From Phoronis australis (taxonomy: Eukaryota > Phoronida > Phoronidae), in the NCBI GenBank assembly GCA_002633005.1, contig NMRA01000231.1, positions 510,122 to 574,121 of the forward strand: DNA of 64,000 bases. The letters run 5' to 3'. The notes under the pieces are model-generated. The model did no database searches, had not been told where the DNA came from, and saw nothing but the letters and a program-made list of their open reading frames with translations. Each line of letters opens with the position of its first letter. Within the stretch, counting starts at the first letter, position 1. Below, in pieces: positions 10,323 to 20,578 of this stretch. A program made the position numbers and the translations under genes.

Positions 10323-11929
10323 GCCTTCGCACAGGAAGTAATTCGCACATGCGCAATGCGTAGTTCGTTTGCGCTGCAAATCCGCTATAGGCCGATAACA
10401 ACACTTACAGTCAGTATACATGTAAGAGCCTCTAATAGGTAAGTAGGTAGGCATGCAATGCATTTTGACTCTTGATTGACTACACTTTAGCTCGTTTTCG
10501 TCAGTGCTATGAAAGTGGTTGTCATGTATGGTTATACATGAACCAGAAAGTGATCGCAGACGGAGGCGGCGGTTCACGACTGTAATCCTGAGCAAAATTC
10601 CGGAAAAAATATTAAAAAGAGTGCATACCTTAGAACATACTTGTGTTTAGTTTTCGAGTGGTAAAACAATGTTGACAGGTTAGGCTGCTCGTGCGGGAGT
10701 ACACACAGTTTAATTAATCCACCGTTTTCTCATTACAACGTCACTTTTATGCTTTGGAAAAGGCCAAAAATTGACAGAACTTTCATCCCTGTCTGCATTA
10801 CACACACCACAACAACACCACTTGGATAATTAAAATACACATTGTAGTTGGACGTACATGTATTTCGTGCTACAGCCGCTAATCTTTGTCGAAGAGGTTG
10901 GCGTCTTGAATTGCAGTCCGGAGTAGAGTCCGGAATGCTGCATTCGGATTGGTCAATCGCACCTAGTTGTCATTCATTTTCTGGCGTAAGGTCAATTTGG
11001 CACCGAGGTATTTATACGGATGAAATGACACTGCTTTTTCATTTTTGGATGGATTTGGCGTATGGTGCGCCATGTTGTGGTGGTATTCACTCTACAAAGT
11101 GCATGACTGATAGCGATGTTTGAACGGTCCCACTTATGTGGTTCAATACAAGTTTTTACCAATCTTCTTGGAATTTGACGTGTGTTTCCATTGGTGAGAA
11201 TACAACCGAAGTTGATTTTGGAACAATTTCGTTTTTCTTTGTGTTTTGCCTTGATATCAACCAAATTCCACGATGGAATTTGGCAAATACGTAACTATCA
11301 CACAGACGTGCCATTTTCAGCTCAAATGGATTTGGCCAACGTTGTACACAATAAATAGTCAGGTGGTAGTACTATCGTCATTGTGCCCTTTGTCGTGTGT
11401 TCCAACTTACAACAGCATTTCTTAGTTTCCTCGCATCAAGGTTAACTACCATTGTTCCGTTCAGTGATAATATTTTGAATAATTACCATATCTTGCATCT
11501 GCGCTGTACGTGATGCACATGGTGGGTGGATATCAACGCGTTGCGTTGTTTTTGTTTAATTACGTTGGGAGAAGGCCTCGTCAAATGAAATGAAACCGTG
11601 AGTCACAGTATGTGTATTTTGGCAGATGTCTCGGTTACAATATTTATAATTATAATAATTAGTTCTGTTTTCAGGTAACTGGGTAAATATTAATTTTCAG
11701 TGCAACAACGTACTAACTGATAAGTTTTATTCGTTAGTATTCTGGTGTTGGCTACTATCGCCCTCAAAATACGTAAATGTTGTGCGTTGATACACTTTTC
11801 ACACCCGTGTTCAGCAAGGGCACTTCACGAAGAGTTACGACAAAAATAAAAGTTGAATTAAACGAAACTGAAGTGATTATTTAGGGAGCTGTAACTGTAG
11901 TTTTTGAGATTTTATCCCGGATGCTCATA
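10323..11929. other. No recognisable gene
   Basis: Several ORFs of 80-100 codons overlap on both strands without motifs. I see no repeat copy elsewhere in the window for most of this stretch. Confidence 0.45.
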
Positions 11930-12230
11930 TCAAAAGAAATTTGGCCAACTTGTTGATTTGCTTGTTTGGCCATTAATGTAACATTATTTTTGGCTAAATT
12001 TACTAAGAAGGTCCAAGTGGTGATTCAAGTATGAAGTAAAACAAAAAATAATTTTCTAATGTTTACACAAAATCGATGTCCTTCACAACCTTAAAGTTCG
12101 AAAGATTTGCATTCTTCGTTTTGCCTCAGTCGTGTTAGTGTTGTTGTTTTACGAGCGCGACAGACGAGCGCAATTCACGAGCGTCATGTTACCCATTTTC
12201 ATTGCTCTTACGGCCTACAGCTCTATCGCT
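11930..12230 (+). repeat. Dispersed repeat B, copy 1
   Basis: Similar in order to 14240-14510. Shared words include GGCCA...TGTTTGGCCA-type blocks, a TTTTACGAGC segment and CACGAGCGTCAT. Copies are diverged and of unknown class. Confidence 0.6.
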
Positions 12231-12637
12231 CATTGAATAAAGCATAAAACACAGACTTGGCAAAATGGTTGAACGTTAATTAAGTTCGAAAATGAATTCT
12301 TGGTAGTGGCCTGAATTAATTACTGATGGCGTATTTTAACTATATATTAATGGCGTAAATTAATTGTTTGCGACATGAATTAGTTTTAAACCCTTAAAAG
12401 GGAACTGTATTTTATTCTGAACAAATTCTGGATAGTTTTCTATGAAGTGTTGATTAATTTCACAAATAATTCAACACCAAAAAGAAAACTTATATTCTCT
12501 AACGAAGCTTAAAAAAATTCCCGGCTTGGAGCGCTGCGTCTCGTGACGTATTTGGCGGGGACAAAGTCACTGTCCTGTGTTAGCGTGCAGCCAAGTTGCG
12601 TTTTTCATATTGTCGGAATAAGAAATTTTAGTGTGAA

Positions 12638-12832
12638 ATGTCGGGTCACCAGGGATACCTGTTTGAGCTGAGGCAACACAAAGTGATATCCAGTCATCGT
12701 CATCGTCACACGAAAATTTGCCGGTGCAACCAGTCCTTACACTGGTGTGACTGTGCCGTGGGCAATGTGGACTCTAGCCAGCCAGTCAGCCAGCTGCCAG
12801 CCAATACTCAGCTCTCTAAACTTAAAGGGTTG
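12638..12832 (+). CDS. Candidate first coding exon (unknown gene)
   Basis: ATG at 12638 sits in TGAAATGTC context, and the frame stays open for exactly 65 codons to a consensus donor TTG|GTAAGT. The region upstream is locally richer in GC, with TGACGT and GGCGGGGAC words compatible with a promoter. The peptide begins MSGHQGYLFELRQHK and is His-rich, with a CNQSLHWCDC motif. I recognise no family, and no continuing exon can be identified by eye. Confidence 0.3.
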
Positions 12833-13599
12833 GTAAGTTACCGACTATAGCTGTATGAAGACTATCGTACCACTGTGTGTTGAGCTCCGTTAACCTCGAA
12901 ATTTCAGAGAGCCGTTGACTACCCGGGTATAGTTGACTTTGAGTTATGCTCGTCACCTCGTCGTAAAACTTAGGCTACATCAGCATATAAAGCAAACGGC
13001 CCGGCGGAGGCGCATGCAAAATCAGGTAGTCAGCCGACACTCACATTGTTCGTTGCAGCCGTTTAAGTGGAAAACAATCAACTAAACGTCATCTGGTAGC
13101 ATAATTTGCCGCCTTTTGTAACATAGAAGTGTCGTCCGTTTCAAAAACAGCACGCTCGTGACACGGCGCACGCGCCATTTCCTAAAACTCGAAACGTCTT
13201 TCGGGACATTATGACAGCTTCGCAGCATCAAGATTGTTCTGAAAATCGGTTTGCTGGTATAAAAATACTAAAAACTTGTAACAAAATGAAACAAGTTCCG
13301 ATAGTTTGTTGTAAAATGTATGCAACCTAGGTACCGGCAGCGACGAACACTTAATAAAAAAATCGGGGGAAAAGAAACTGGTAATGGTCAGGTGACGTAA
13401 TCGCAAAAAGCCGACTCAAGAGAACACATCACAATTTTAGCAGCAACCGATGAACGGTAACTAACTTTTCCAACATCGGTAAACACTGAAATTAGTTTAC
13501 TCTAGGAACCTGGTTCCTAGGTTTACTCAAGGATGAGATTACTTTTAATGGCGTTAATTTTGAGTCAAATTTCATTTGTCCATTTTTACCCATATCGGC
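12833..13599. other. No recognisable gene
   Basis: AT-rich, with no exon-like stretch or repeat that I can support. If 12638-12832 is real, this is the beginning of its first intron. Confidence 0.4.
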
Positions 13600-13737
13600 T
13601 CAAACCTCTAAGCCTATATTTAGTATGTAGCTATGGGCCAAGGCTTGGGTAACCCGACGATGGTATGCGATGACCATCCCTTTAGAAGACACCTTTTTCG
13701 AAGAGTTTGAGCAACCAGATGCCATACAAAAAGGCAT
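13600..13737 (-). pseudogene. THAP-like zinc-finger fragment
   Basis: From an ATG at 13737 the minus strand reads MPFCMASGCSNSSKK followed by KGMVIAYH. This matches the N-terminus of a THAP domain (M-x-x-C-x-A-x-G-C-x-N ... F/Y-H/R). The later Trp, C-x2-H and AVPTI-type blocks are missing. It is probably a transposon-derived fragment, and another THAP gene lies in the window at 35.8 kb. A chance match cannot be excluded. Confidence 0.35.
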
Positions 13738-14239
13738 AACGAACCTTTTACAGCACTGTGGCAAACAATAAAAAATAAAAAATACGGACGATTGATATAA
13801 TGATAAATTACGATGTAAATTCTTCAAAACATGACATAAGCAATGAATGTGTAAAACAGCCGATACCCCGCCATTCACGTCACTGACACATCAGCCAATC
13901 AGCGATCTCTTTCAGGATTCAGTGTTTTGACCATGAATACGAATCGGCTTTTTTTTGGCACGCAAGTCAGGCAAATGTGAGTTTTATTTGTATGTTAGAA
14001 CCGATTAACTGCAACATTATTTTAACTACAGTCCCCTTTTAATCAGTTCTTTGGGGCGTCATTTAACGTTTTTCGGCGTAAAATAGTTACTTGCGTCGCA
14101 AATCAACTTTTACCGACGCAAAGTATGTTTTAATTGCCTAAAGTAAAATAATTAATTAAAGCGCAAATTAAAGTTAGTTCAAGCCTCCCGAGCCCCCCCC
14201 CCCTCCTGGGTGTGCGCATGTCAATGTATAACAAGGAAA

Positions 14240-14510
14240 CGAACTTTGGCCATTTTATTGATGGGGATGCTTGGCCAATAATGCAACACCGTTTTGCCAA
14301 ACTCACTAAAAATACCCAAGGGGGCTATTACGGTATGAAATAAAAATTAAACTTCTACAGACCTTCTACGTATACATAAAATTATCATGACATTAAACTT
14401 AGGAACATTTGCACTCTTTATTTTGCCTTAGTCGTCTTAGGATTGCTGTTTTACGAGCAAGGTAGACAAGCATAATTCACGAGCGTCATTTTACAGGCTT
14501 ACAACTTATA
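14240..14510 (+). repeat. Dispersed repeat B, copy 2
   Basis: Diverged direct copy of 11930-12230, ending with the shared CACGAGCGTCAT block. Confidence 0.6.
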
Positions 14511-14859
14511 ACGTCCAACTCTTTGGCTAAGGATATCCGCCATTAGTTTACGCGCGCAATTTACGGGTGTCATTTCGCCCTCTGCGGCTAACGGTACAAA
14601 ATTTATAACTGTGATTCAAAAAATGAAGTACTCTTTGCTGGGCCGAAACGGACGGTTCAAAAAGAAACTGGTGAGAGGCGAGCGTGGGTGCTATTTGACT
14701 TGACGATCAGTCAACGTCCTCGGAGCAATATTGACATTGGGCGTAAGATGTAATTGCCAAATAACACATTGTCGTACAGTAGACTATTAATAACAACCTT
14801 ACTACCAGAATAGATTCCATTGAAACATCGTTATTCAAAGCAAAACACGTTTACGGTAT

Positions 14860-15345
14860 TCAAACGGCTACTAGGTAATCGTCTGAAACCAATTGCCTGA
14901 CGTTCAGCATCACTGTACATGGCACAACAGTTAGATGCCAGACAATTTCAGTTGTGGAGTGCCACTGCCCGACAATTACCAAAAAGGGTTAAAAACTGAG
15001 CTTCATCAACCCAAGTGGTAACCTCTTAAAACCAGTTCTAAAATATTCACCGTTTGCCCAGGTATCACGAATAAACACTGCCTGACAAATCTAGTGGTGG
15101 GTTAACCTCGCCAGACACGCCCAAATACCTGAGTTGAGCTAGAACAACGCCACTAGGTAACCGTTTGAAACCAATTGCACGATGCTAGGCATCACTGCAC
15201 ATGGCACAATTGTAAGATGCCAGACAATTTCAGCGGTGGATTGTCCCTGCCAGACGATGAAAGAAAGGGTTAAAATTTGAAGTAAATCAACCCAAGAGGT
15301 ACCAGCATGAAACCACTGAGTTGCTAAATATTACACGCAAGATCT
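14860..15345 (+). repeat. Tandem repeat C (two ~280-bp units)
   Basis: The word CACTAGGTAAC/TCGT and the run GAAACCAATTGC recur at about 14866 and 15146, followed by ATGCCAGACAATTTCAG in both units. A related inverted copy lies at 27135-27420 and a diverged piece at 18010-18230. It is non-coding and its class is unknown. Confidence 0.75.
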
Positions 15346-15425
15346 CCATGATAGCAAATAACAGTATATATTAATGAACGGTTTTAAAACGTCTTGACAT
15401 GTTTTGGTGTTATTTATTTAAACAC

Positions 15426-16130
15426 AGTCACGTTTTCCCCCGTGTGTGGGTGGGCGAAGTTTGTTACAGACCGGTGCTAATAGCTTTCGGTGCGACGATA
15501 AACTGAAGACTGGTTCTAGTTAATCCTTTTATTGATCTCGACCGTGCGTTCACAAGCTTACGCAAACAAAATGTCCAACTTAAAGTCTGTTTTGTGCTTC
15601 AGGCAGTGCTGCGTAGCCTTGTCTTGTGATGAACTTCTGAGACACTTCCAGCAACTGTTACATTCGCTGATTTAAATAACTTGCTGTTTCTGTAGCTGAC
15701 TCTCTATTGACTGTCGCTGTAACTGCTGGTTCTTTTCACTGCAACTCCATTGTAGTTCGCTCAAGTAACTGTTCAACTGTTGACAGTTTTACCCCGTTTG
15801 CTGAGGTACTTAATTGCTTTTTCAGTTCTGACTAGCACAAATCATTGCTTAAGTGTTTATAGAATAATGCATCGTTCTAGAACGTTTCACCAATTCAAGT
15901 ACATTCTAGAGCTTTCCAGAATCTTCCCAATCATTCTACAAACATATACTAGTCTGTAGAATAGAATAATACAGAATGCATTACTCACTGTCATGCTAAA
16001 GTCTTCTAGAAAGTTCAACAATATTCTGCAATAAACACATTACATCATCAATGAAATGAACTCAGGGGTCAAGCCAATCGAACAAAACAAAACAATACAA
16101 CCAAAAACAGTGTCAGTCTATATTCTGACA
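15426..16130 (-). mobile_element. Solo LTR, copy 1 (Gypsy/BEL-type, heat-shock-element bearing)
   Basis: The 705-bp unit is flanked by a perfect 5-bp direct repeat AACAC (15421-15425 and 16131-16135). Its outer edges are AGTCACG (a mutated TGTCACG) and TGACA. A second copy lies at 60052-60827. Read on the minus strand it has LTR architecture: heat-shock-like sites, then TATAAA at 15856-15861, then AATAAA at 15528-15533. No internal coding region is attached, so it is a solo LTR left by recombination. Confidence 0.8.
15875..16016. promoter_or_regulatory. Heat-shock-element cluster in solo LTR 1
   Basis: Alternating nTTCn/nGAAn pentamers occur three times: at 15875-15887 (TTC, GAA, then an imperfect third), at 15904-15926 (five units with one mismatch) and at 16004-16016 (three perfect units, TTCTAGAAAGTTC). 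The nearest lies about 14 bp upstream of the minus-strand TATA word, as in a heat-shock promoter. Confidence 0.65.
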
Positions 16131-16705
16131 AACACCATCATCAGAAGAGAGAATATCGTGGCCACATATCTGTGGTTCTACGGTCCAGAGTAGTTTACAT
16201 ATTTATCTGTGCTGGATGGGCTCCAGGAACATAGGCGAGAATGTTCGCCATTTGAAAACTAGGACCAGGGAACATCAGTTGGTGCAATTGAAGCCCAATC
16301 TCAATAGGTAACTGGCACACCGACGGTTGTCATTGTTGGTATACTTTATTACTCTGCACGTGCAAGCCCAGAGTACTGTTGTTCCTCGGTTTTCTTCAAT
16401 TTTATTCTTATACTTATTCTTCTTCCGACCAACTTTGACACTTAATAACTCCAAAATGGTTGTAGGTATGCTTATTAAATTTTACATGTGATTTAAGGCA
16501 GTACATAAATTTTAAGTCATTATATAATCATATTCCATAATGCACCGGAAGAGGTCATTTGGTGCAAAGGTCATGTAGTTTTCAAAATGCTACTACTTCT
16601 TTATTTTTAAAGCTATTCTTTTCAAATTTGGTGCCCAGGTATAAATCAACGAGAGAATTTAAAAATTACTTTTCTAAGTAAGAGGGTCATTCTATCAGGT
16701 TAAAC

Positions 16706-16718
16706 AGGTCAAAGGTCA
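16706..16718 (+). promoter_or_regulatory. DR1 nuclear-receptor-like site
   Basis: AGGTCA-A-AGGTCA is a perfect direct repeat with one-base spacing, the consensus for HNF4/RXR/COUP-TF-type receptors. It lies inside repeat D. Confidence 0.55.
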
Positions 16719-16973
16719 TTAGGTGCAAACTAAGATTTTGTGCTAGACACTTCAAATTCACATGTCTGATTGGCATACCTGTAGGTAATTCAATTCGAAA
16801 TCCAAAGTTTCAGGTCATTTAGTGCAAGCAGTGGGGTCATTAGGTGCATTTAGAAAACTGTTATTCCCAGCATTTAACACACTATACACGAAATACGGTG
16901 AACACGTATAGGTCAAGAAAAGAAATTAAAAAGTCACTTTTCTGAAAAATCGAATCTTCCAATCAGGCTAAAG

Positions 16974-16986
16974 GGGTCAAAGGTCA
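16974..16986 (+). promoter_or_regulatory. DR1-like site
   Basis: GGGTCA-A-AGGTCA, one mismatch to the DR1 consensus, in repeat D copy 1. Confidence 0.5.
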
Positions 16987-17406
16987 TTAAGTGTAAGCAA
17001 AAATTTTGAGCTAAACACTTCAAATTCACACGTCTTCTTGGTGCATAGACTTCAGATCGAAATCTAAAGTTTCAGGTCATTAGGAGCAACCATGGGGTCA
17101 TTAGGTGCATTTTTCGTCTGACCATTTGACATTTTCATTCACCAATTATTTTGATGTGTCAACAGTTAGACAACTGTCATTCTCAGCATTAAACACACTT
17201 AGCAAATGCTTTGCAGTAATTCTCCTAAAGATTCATATAACGCACCGGAAAGGGTCAATTAGTGCAAAGGTCATCTTACGTTCAAATGTTATATCTCCTA
17301 CATTTTTCAAGGGAATCTTTTCACTTTCAGCACCCTGATGTAAACCAACATGCCAATCGAACACCATACTTTACTACGCAATAGGCCTAACCAATCAGAA
17401 AAAAAT

Positions 17407-17419
17407 AGGTCAAAGGTCA
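17407..17419 (+). promoter_or_regulatory. DR1 nuclear-receptor-like site
   Basis: AGGTCA-A-AGGTCA, a perfect DR1 in repeat D copy 1, preceded by a CCAATCAG word about 20 bp upstream. Confidence 0.55.
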
Positions 17420-18009
17420 TTGAGTGCAAACTAAAGTTTTGAGCTAAAGACTTCAAAATTATATAACTGTTTAATAAACGCAATTGAGTTTGAGTTCTAA
17501 GTTTTAAGGTCATTTGGTCCATCCATGGGTCATTAGGTGCATTTTACTTCTGAACGTTTGACCAATTCATTCATCTTGTATTCTGAAGTGCTTAAACTAA
17601 AACATCTGTGATTTTTAGCATTAACTACACTTTTATTTGAGTTAACAATTATTCCCTCATCGAGGCTCATAATGCACCAGAAGAGGTCAATTAGTGGAAA
17701 GGTCATCGAAATATTAATATGTAATTTCTCCTACAATTCTAAAGAATTCCTGTTCATATTGGTAAACGGGTTGCTGTCAGTAACTTCCCATAATAATTCC
17801 AGCAATACACACGTCCTTTATTGTCACGCCGTGACAATAATCTTTCTAGTTGAGATTCCCTGTACCCGTGTCTGTGTTTCATCACTTGTTGTTGGGCCTA
17901 GCTACATGTACGTGGACACTCTATTCTCTCTTCGTTTGATGATGGCGTTTAAATAAATGACACTGAATCATGTCAAGACGTTTTAAAACCATTGTTGTTT
18001 TTATTAATT

Positions 18010-18230
18010 CTACGTAAGCCCATGGGTCATGAATAAACACTGCGAGACAGGTCCAGTGGTGGATTAGCCCCGCCACACACAATCTGAGTTCGGCCAGTTT
18101 TAAACGTCAGGTAACCGTTTGAAATAATCTGCACAATTTCGAGCAACATTCTGCATGCAACAAAAGGTACTTCACAGACATTTTCAGCGGTAGGGCTGTA
18201 GCATGCAAAGGTTTGGTTGATCCAGTGGCG
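18010..18230 (+). repeat. Diverged piece of repeat C
   Basis: GAATAAACACTGC, GTGGTGGATTAGCC and GGTAACCGTTTGAAA blocks match the order in the tandem unit at 15060-15240. Confidence 0.55.
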
Positions 18231-19354
18231 ACTTTTTATTGGACGCTCCTATCTCTCTACTCCAATGCATATAACCTACTCAGACATGTAGCCAGCATAG
18301 ATCGAGGGTGGTTGCAAACGTAGAGTTTCCGCAAGGCCTTTGACTCAGCTTAAATAGGGGGAATGGACATTTTTATACACGATGACTCACAGCTCTATCT
18401 CCATGAGATGAGACAGAATTTGTAATACCAAAAGCCAGGATAATGCGATTGTTGCCTGCAAGGCACGGAGACAAATAAGGATGTAATGCTGTCCAGAAAG
18501 AGAACATTCTCGCATTATCTCCTACCGAAGTTTCAAATCAGCCATGCTTAGATGAGTGATTACACCTCAATGCAACCTCACTCGGAGTTTAGTTGGCGAA
18601 TCATTAGACAAAATTGTTTATCTGGTTGTATTTTAGGGCGCAACTTAAGTTGCTTACATCGCAGGCAATCTGAACAGCCCACCATTTCGAAGGTTTACTG
18701 GTTTACTACTGGGAAGGTTCACTATTTCGAAGATTCACTACTCCAAAGATTCACAGCTCCAAAAATATCTAAACTTTCCAACTCATGTGACATTTTAAAA
18801 CTTTTACATGCAAAATAAACGATATTTACGATTATTAGATGCACCTGTACCGAAAACAATGCCCGGGCACAAAAACACTTTGTTTGGACTTCATGTCGAC
18901 AGTTACCACGGTTTCCAGTTGGCCAGCACAACTAGAAACGGCAGTCAGTTTTCATGTGTATGCGAAATTCTCAGCATGTCTTAAAATGGGTAGGCACTAG
19001 CATTTTAAAAGGATATGAAGTAGGAATACTGATGAATCATCAACCATGACACAATGCATCAAATCCTTGTCAAGATTGCATCGCAGCACGAAGCATACGA
19101 CCGGGTCGAAGTTAGTAGGCCAGCCTGGCCAGTCCTCATGAAGTCAGGCAGTGCCATTTAATCTTCCTAAATTTGACCCGTGCCCCAGATGATATCTCTG
19201 CTTGAGAATGACTCGTGTTCACACAGTCTGAGTGAACTGCCGGAGTTCTGGGCACACTCTCGAATCTTTTTATTCGAAATGGAACTTGTAATTAAGTTTG
19301 GAAATTTTTAATCTACTTTTGGGCGAACTCAAGATACACATGAAAGTGTCTATA

Positions 19355-20578
19355 ATTACTCTGCGCGTGTAAGCGCAGAGTGCTGTTGTTCCTGGGTTTT
19401 CTTCAATTTTATTCTTATTCTTATTCTTCTTATTCTTCTTCCGACCAACTTTGAGGCTTAATAACTCCAAATTGGGTGCAGGTACGGTCTTTAAATTCAG
19501 CATATGACTTTTGACAGTATATAAATTTCGATTGGTAATCATATTCCATATTGCACCGGAAGAGGTCGTTTGGTGCAAAGGTCATATAATTTTCAAAATG
19601 CTACTCCTCCTTCAGTTTTAAAGCTATCTTTTTCAAATTCGGTGCACAGGTATAAGTCAACATGACAATTTAAAAAAATACTTTTCTAAGTAATCGGGTC
19701 ATCCAATCAGGTGAAATAGGTCATTAGGTGCAAACTAAAATTTTGAGCTTGACACTCCAAATTGACAGGTCTGATTGCCACAGGTAAATCAAATCGGAAT
19801 CCAAAGTTTCAGGTCATTTAGTGCAAACATGGGGTCATTAGGTGCACTTTTCTTCTGAAAATTTGACCTTTTCAATCAACAAGTATTCTGATGTGTCAAC
19901 CGTTAGACAACTGTGATTCTCAGCGTTAAACACATTTTCCAGGGGCTTTGCAATGATTCTCCAAAAGATGCTTAAAATGCACCGGATAAGGTCAATTAGT
20001 GCAAAGTTCACGTAACGTTCAAAATGTTATATCTCTTACGTTTTTCAATGAATTCTTTTCAATTTCAGCACACTGGTGTAAGTCAACATGCCAATTGAAT
20101 ACCCTACTTTACTTTGCAATAGGCCTAACCAATCAGAAAAAAATAGGTCAAAGGTCATTGAGTGCAAACAAAAATTTTGAGCTAGAGACTTCAGAATTAC
20201 GTATCTCTTTGAATTCTAAATTTTCAGGTCATTTGGTGCACCCATGGGGTCATTAGGTGCATTTTTCTTCTGAAAGTTTGACCACTTCATTCATCTTGTA
20301 TTCTGAAGTGCTTAAAGTAAAACATCTGTGATTATTAGCATTAACCACACTTTTAATCGAGTTAACAATTACTCCCTCATCGGGGCTCATAATGCACCGG
20401 AAGAGGTCAATTAGTGGAAAGGCCATCAAAAAATTAATAGGTAATTTCTCCGACAATTTTAAAGAATTCGTTTTCATATTGGTAAACGGGATGCTGTCAA
20501 TAACTTCCCATAATAATTCCAGTAATACGCACGCGCAGAGTCCGTTATTGTCACGCCGTGGCAATAATCTTTCTAGTT
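19355..20578 (+). repeat. AGGTCA-rich repeat D, copy 2
   Basis: Direct copy of 16348-17851, with ends ATTACTCTGCGCG and CTAGTT. Its 5' end forms a perfect stem (ACTCTGCGC, 6-nt loop, GCGCAGAGT, 19358-19381), and GCGCAGAGT recurs at 20533-20541 near the 3' hairpin. It is shorter than copy 1 because one internal block is missing. Confidence 0.75.
20145..20157 (+). promoter_or_regulatory. DR1 nuclear-receptor-like site
   Basis: AGGTCA-A-AGGTCA, a perfect DR1 in repeat D copy 2, at the position equivalent to 17407 in copy 1. Confidence 0.55.

Larger units (their letters stand above)
16348..17851 (+). repeat. AGGTCA-rich repeat D, copy 1
   Basis: The repeat starts ATTACTCTGC and ends with the hairpin ATTGTCACGCCGTGACAAT followed by CTAGTT. 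Internally, GGTCATTAGGTGCA-type words recur in a ~430-bp pattern. There is no significant ORF. The end structure (hairpin, then about 7-11 nt, then CTAG) is Helitron-like, but the 5' end does not clearly start with TC, so the class is open. Confidence 0.75.
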
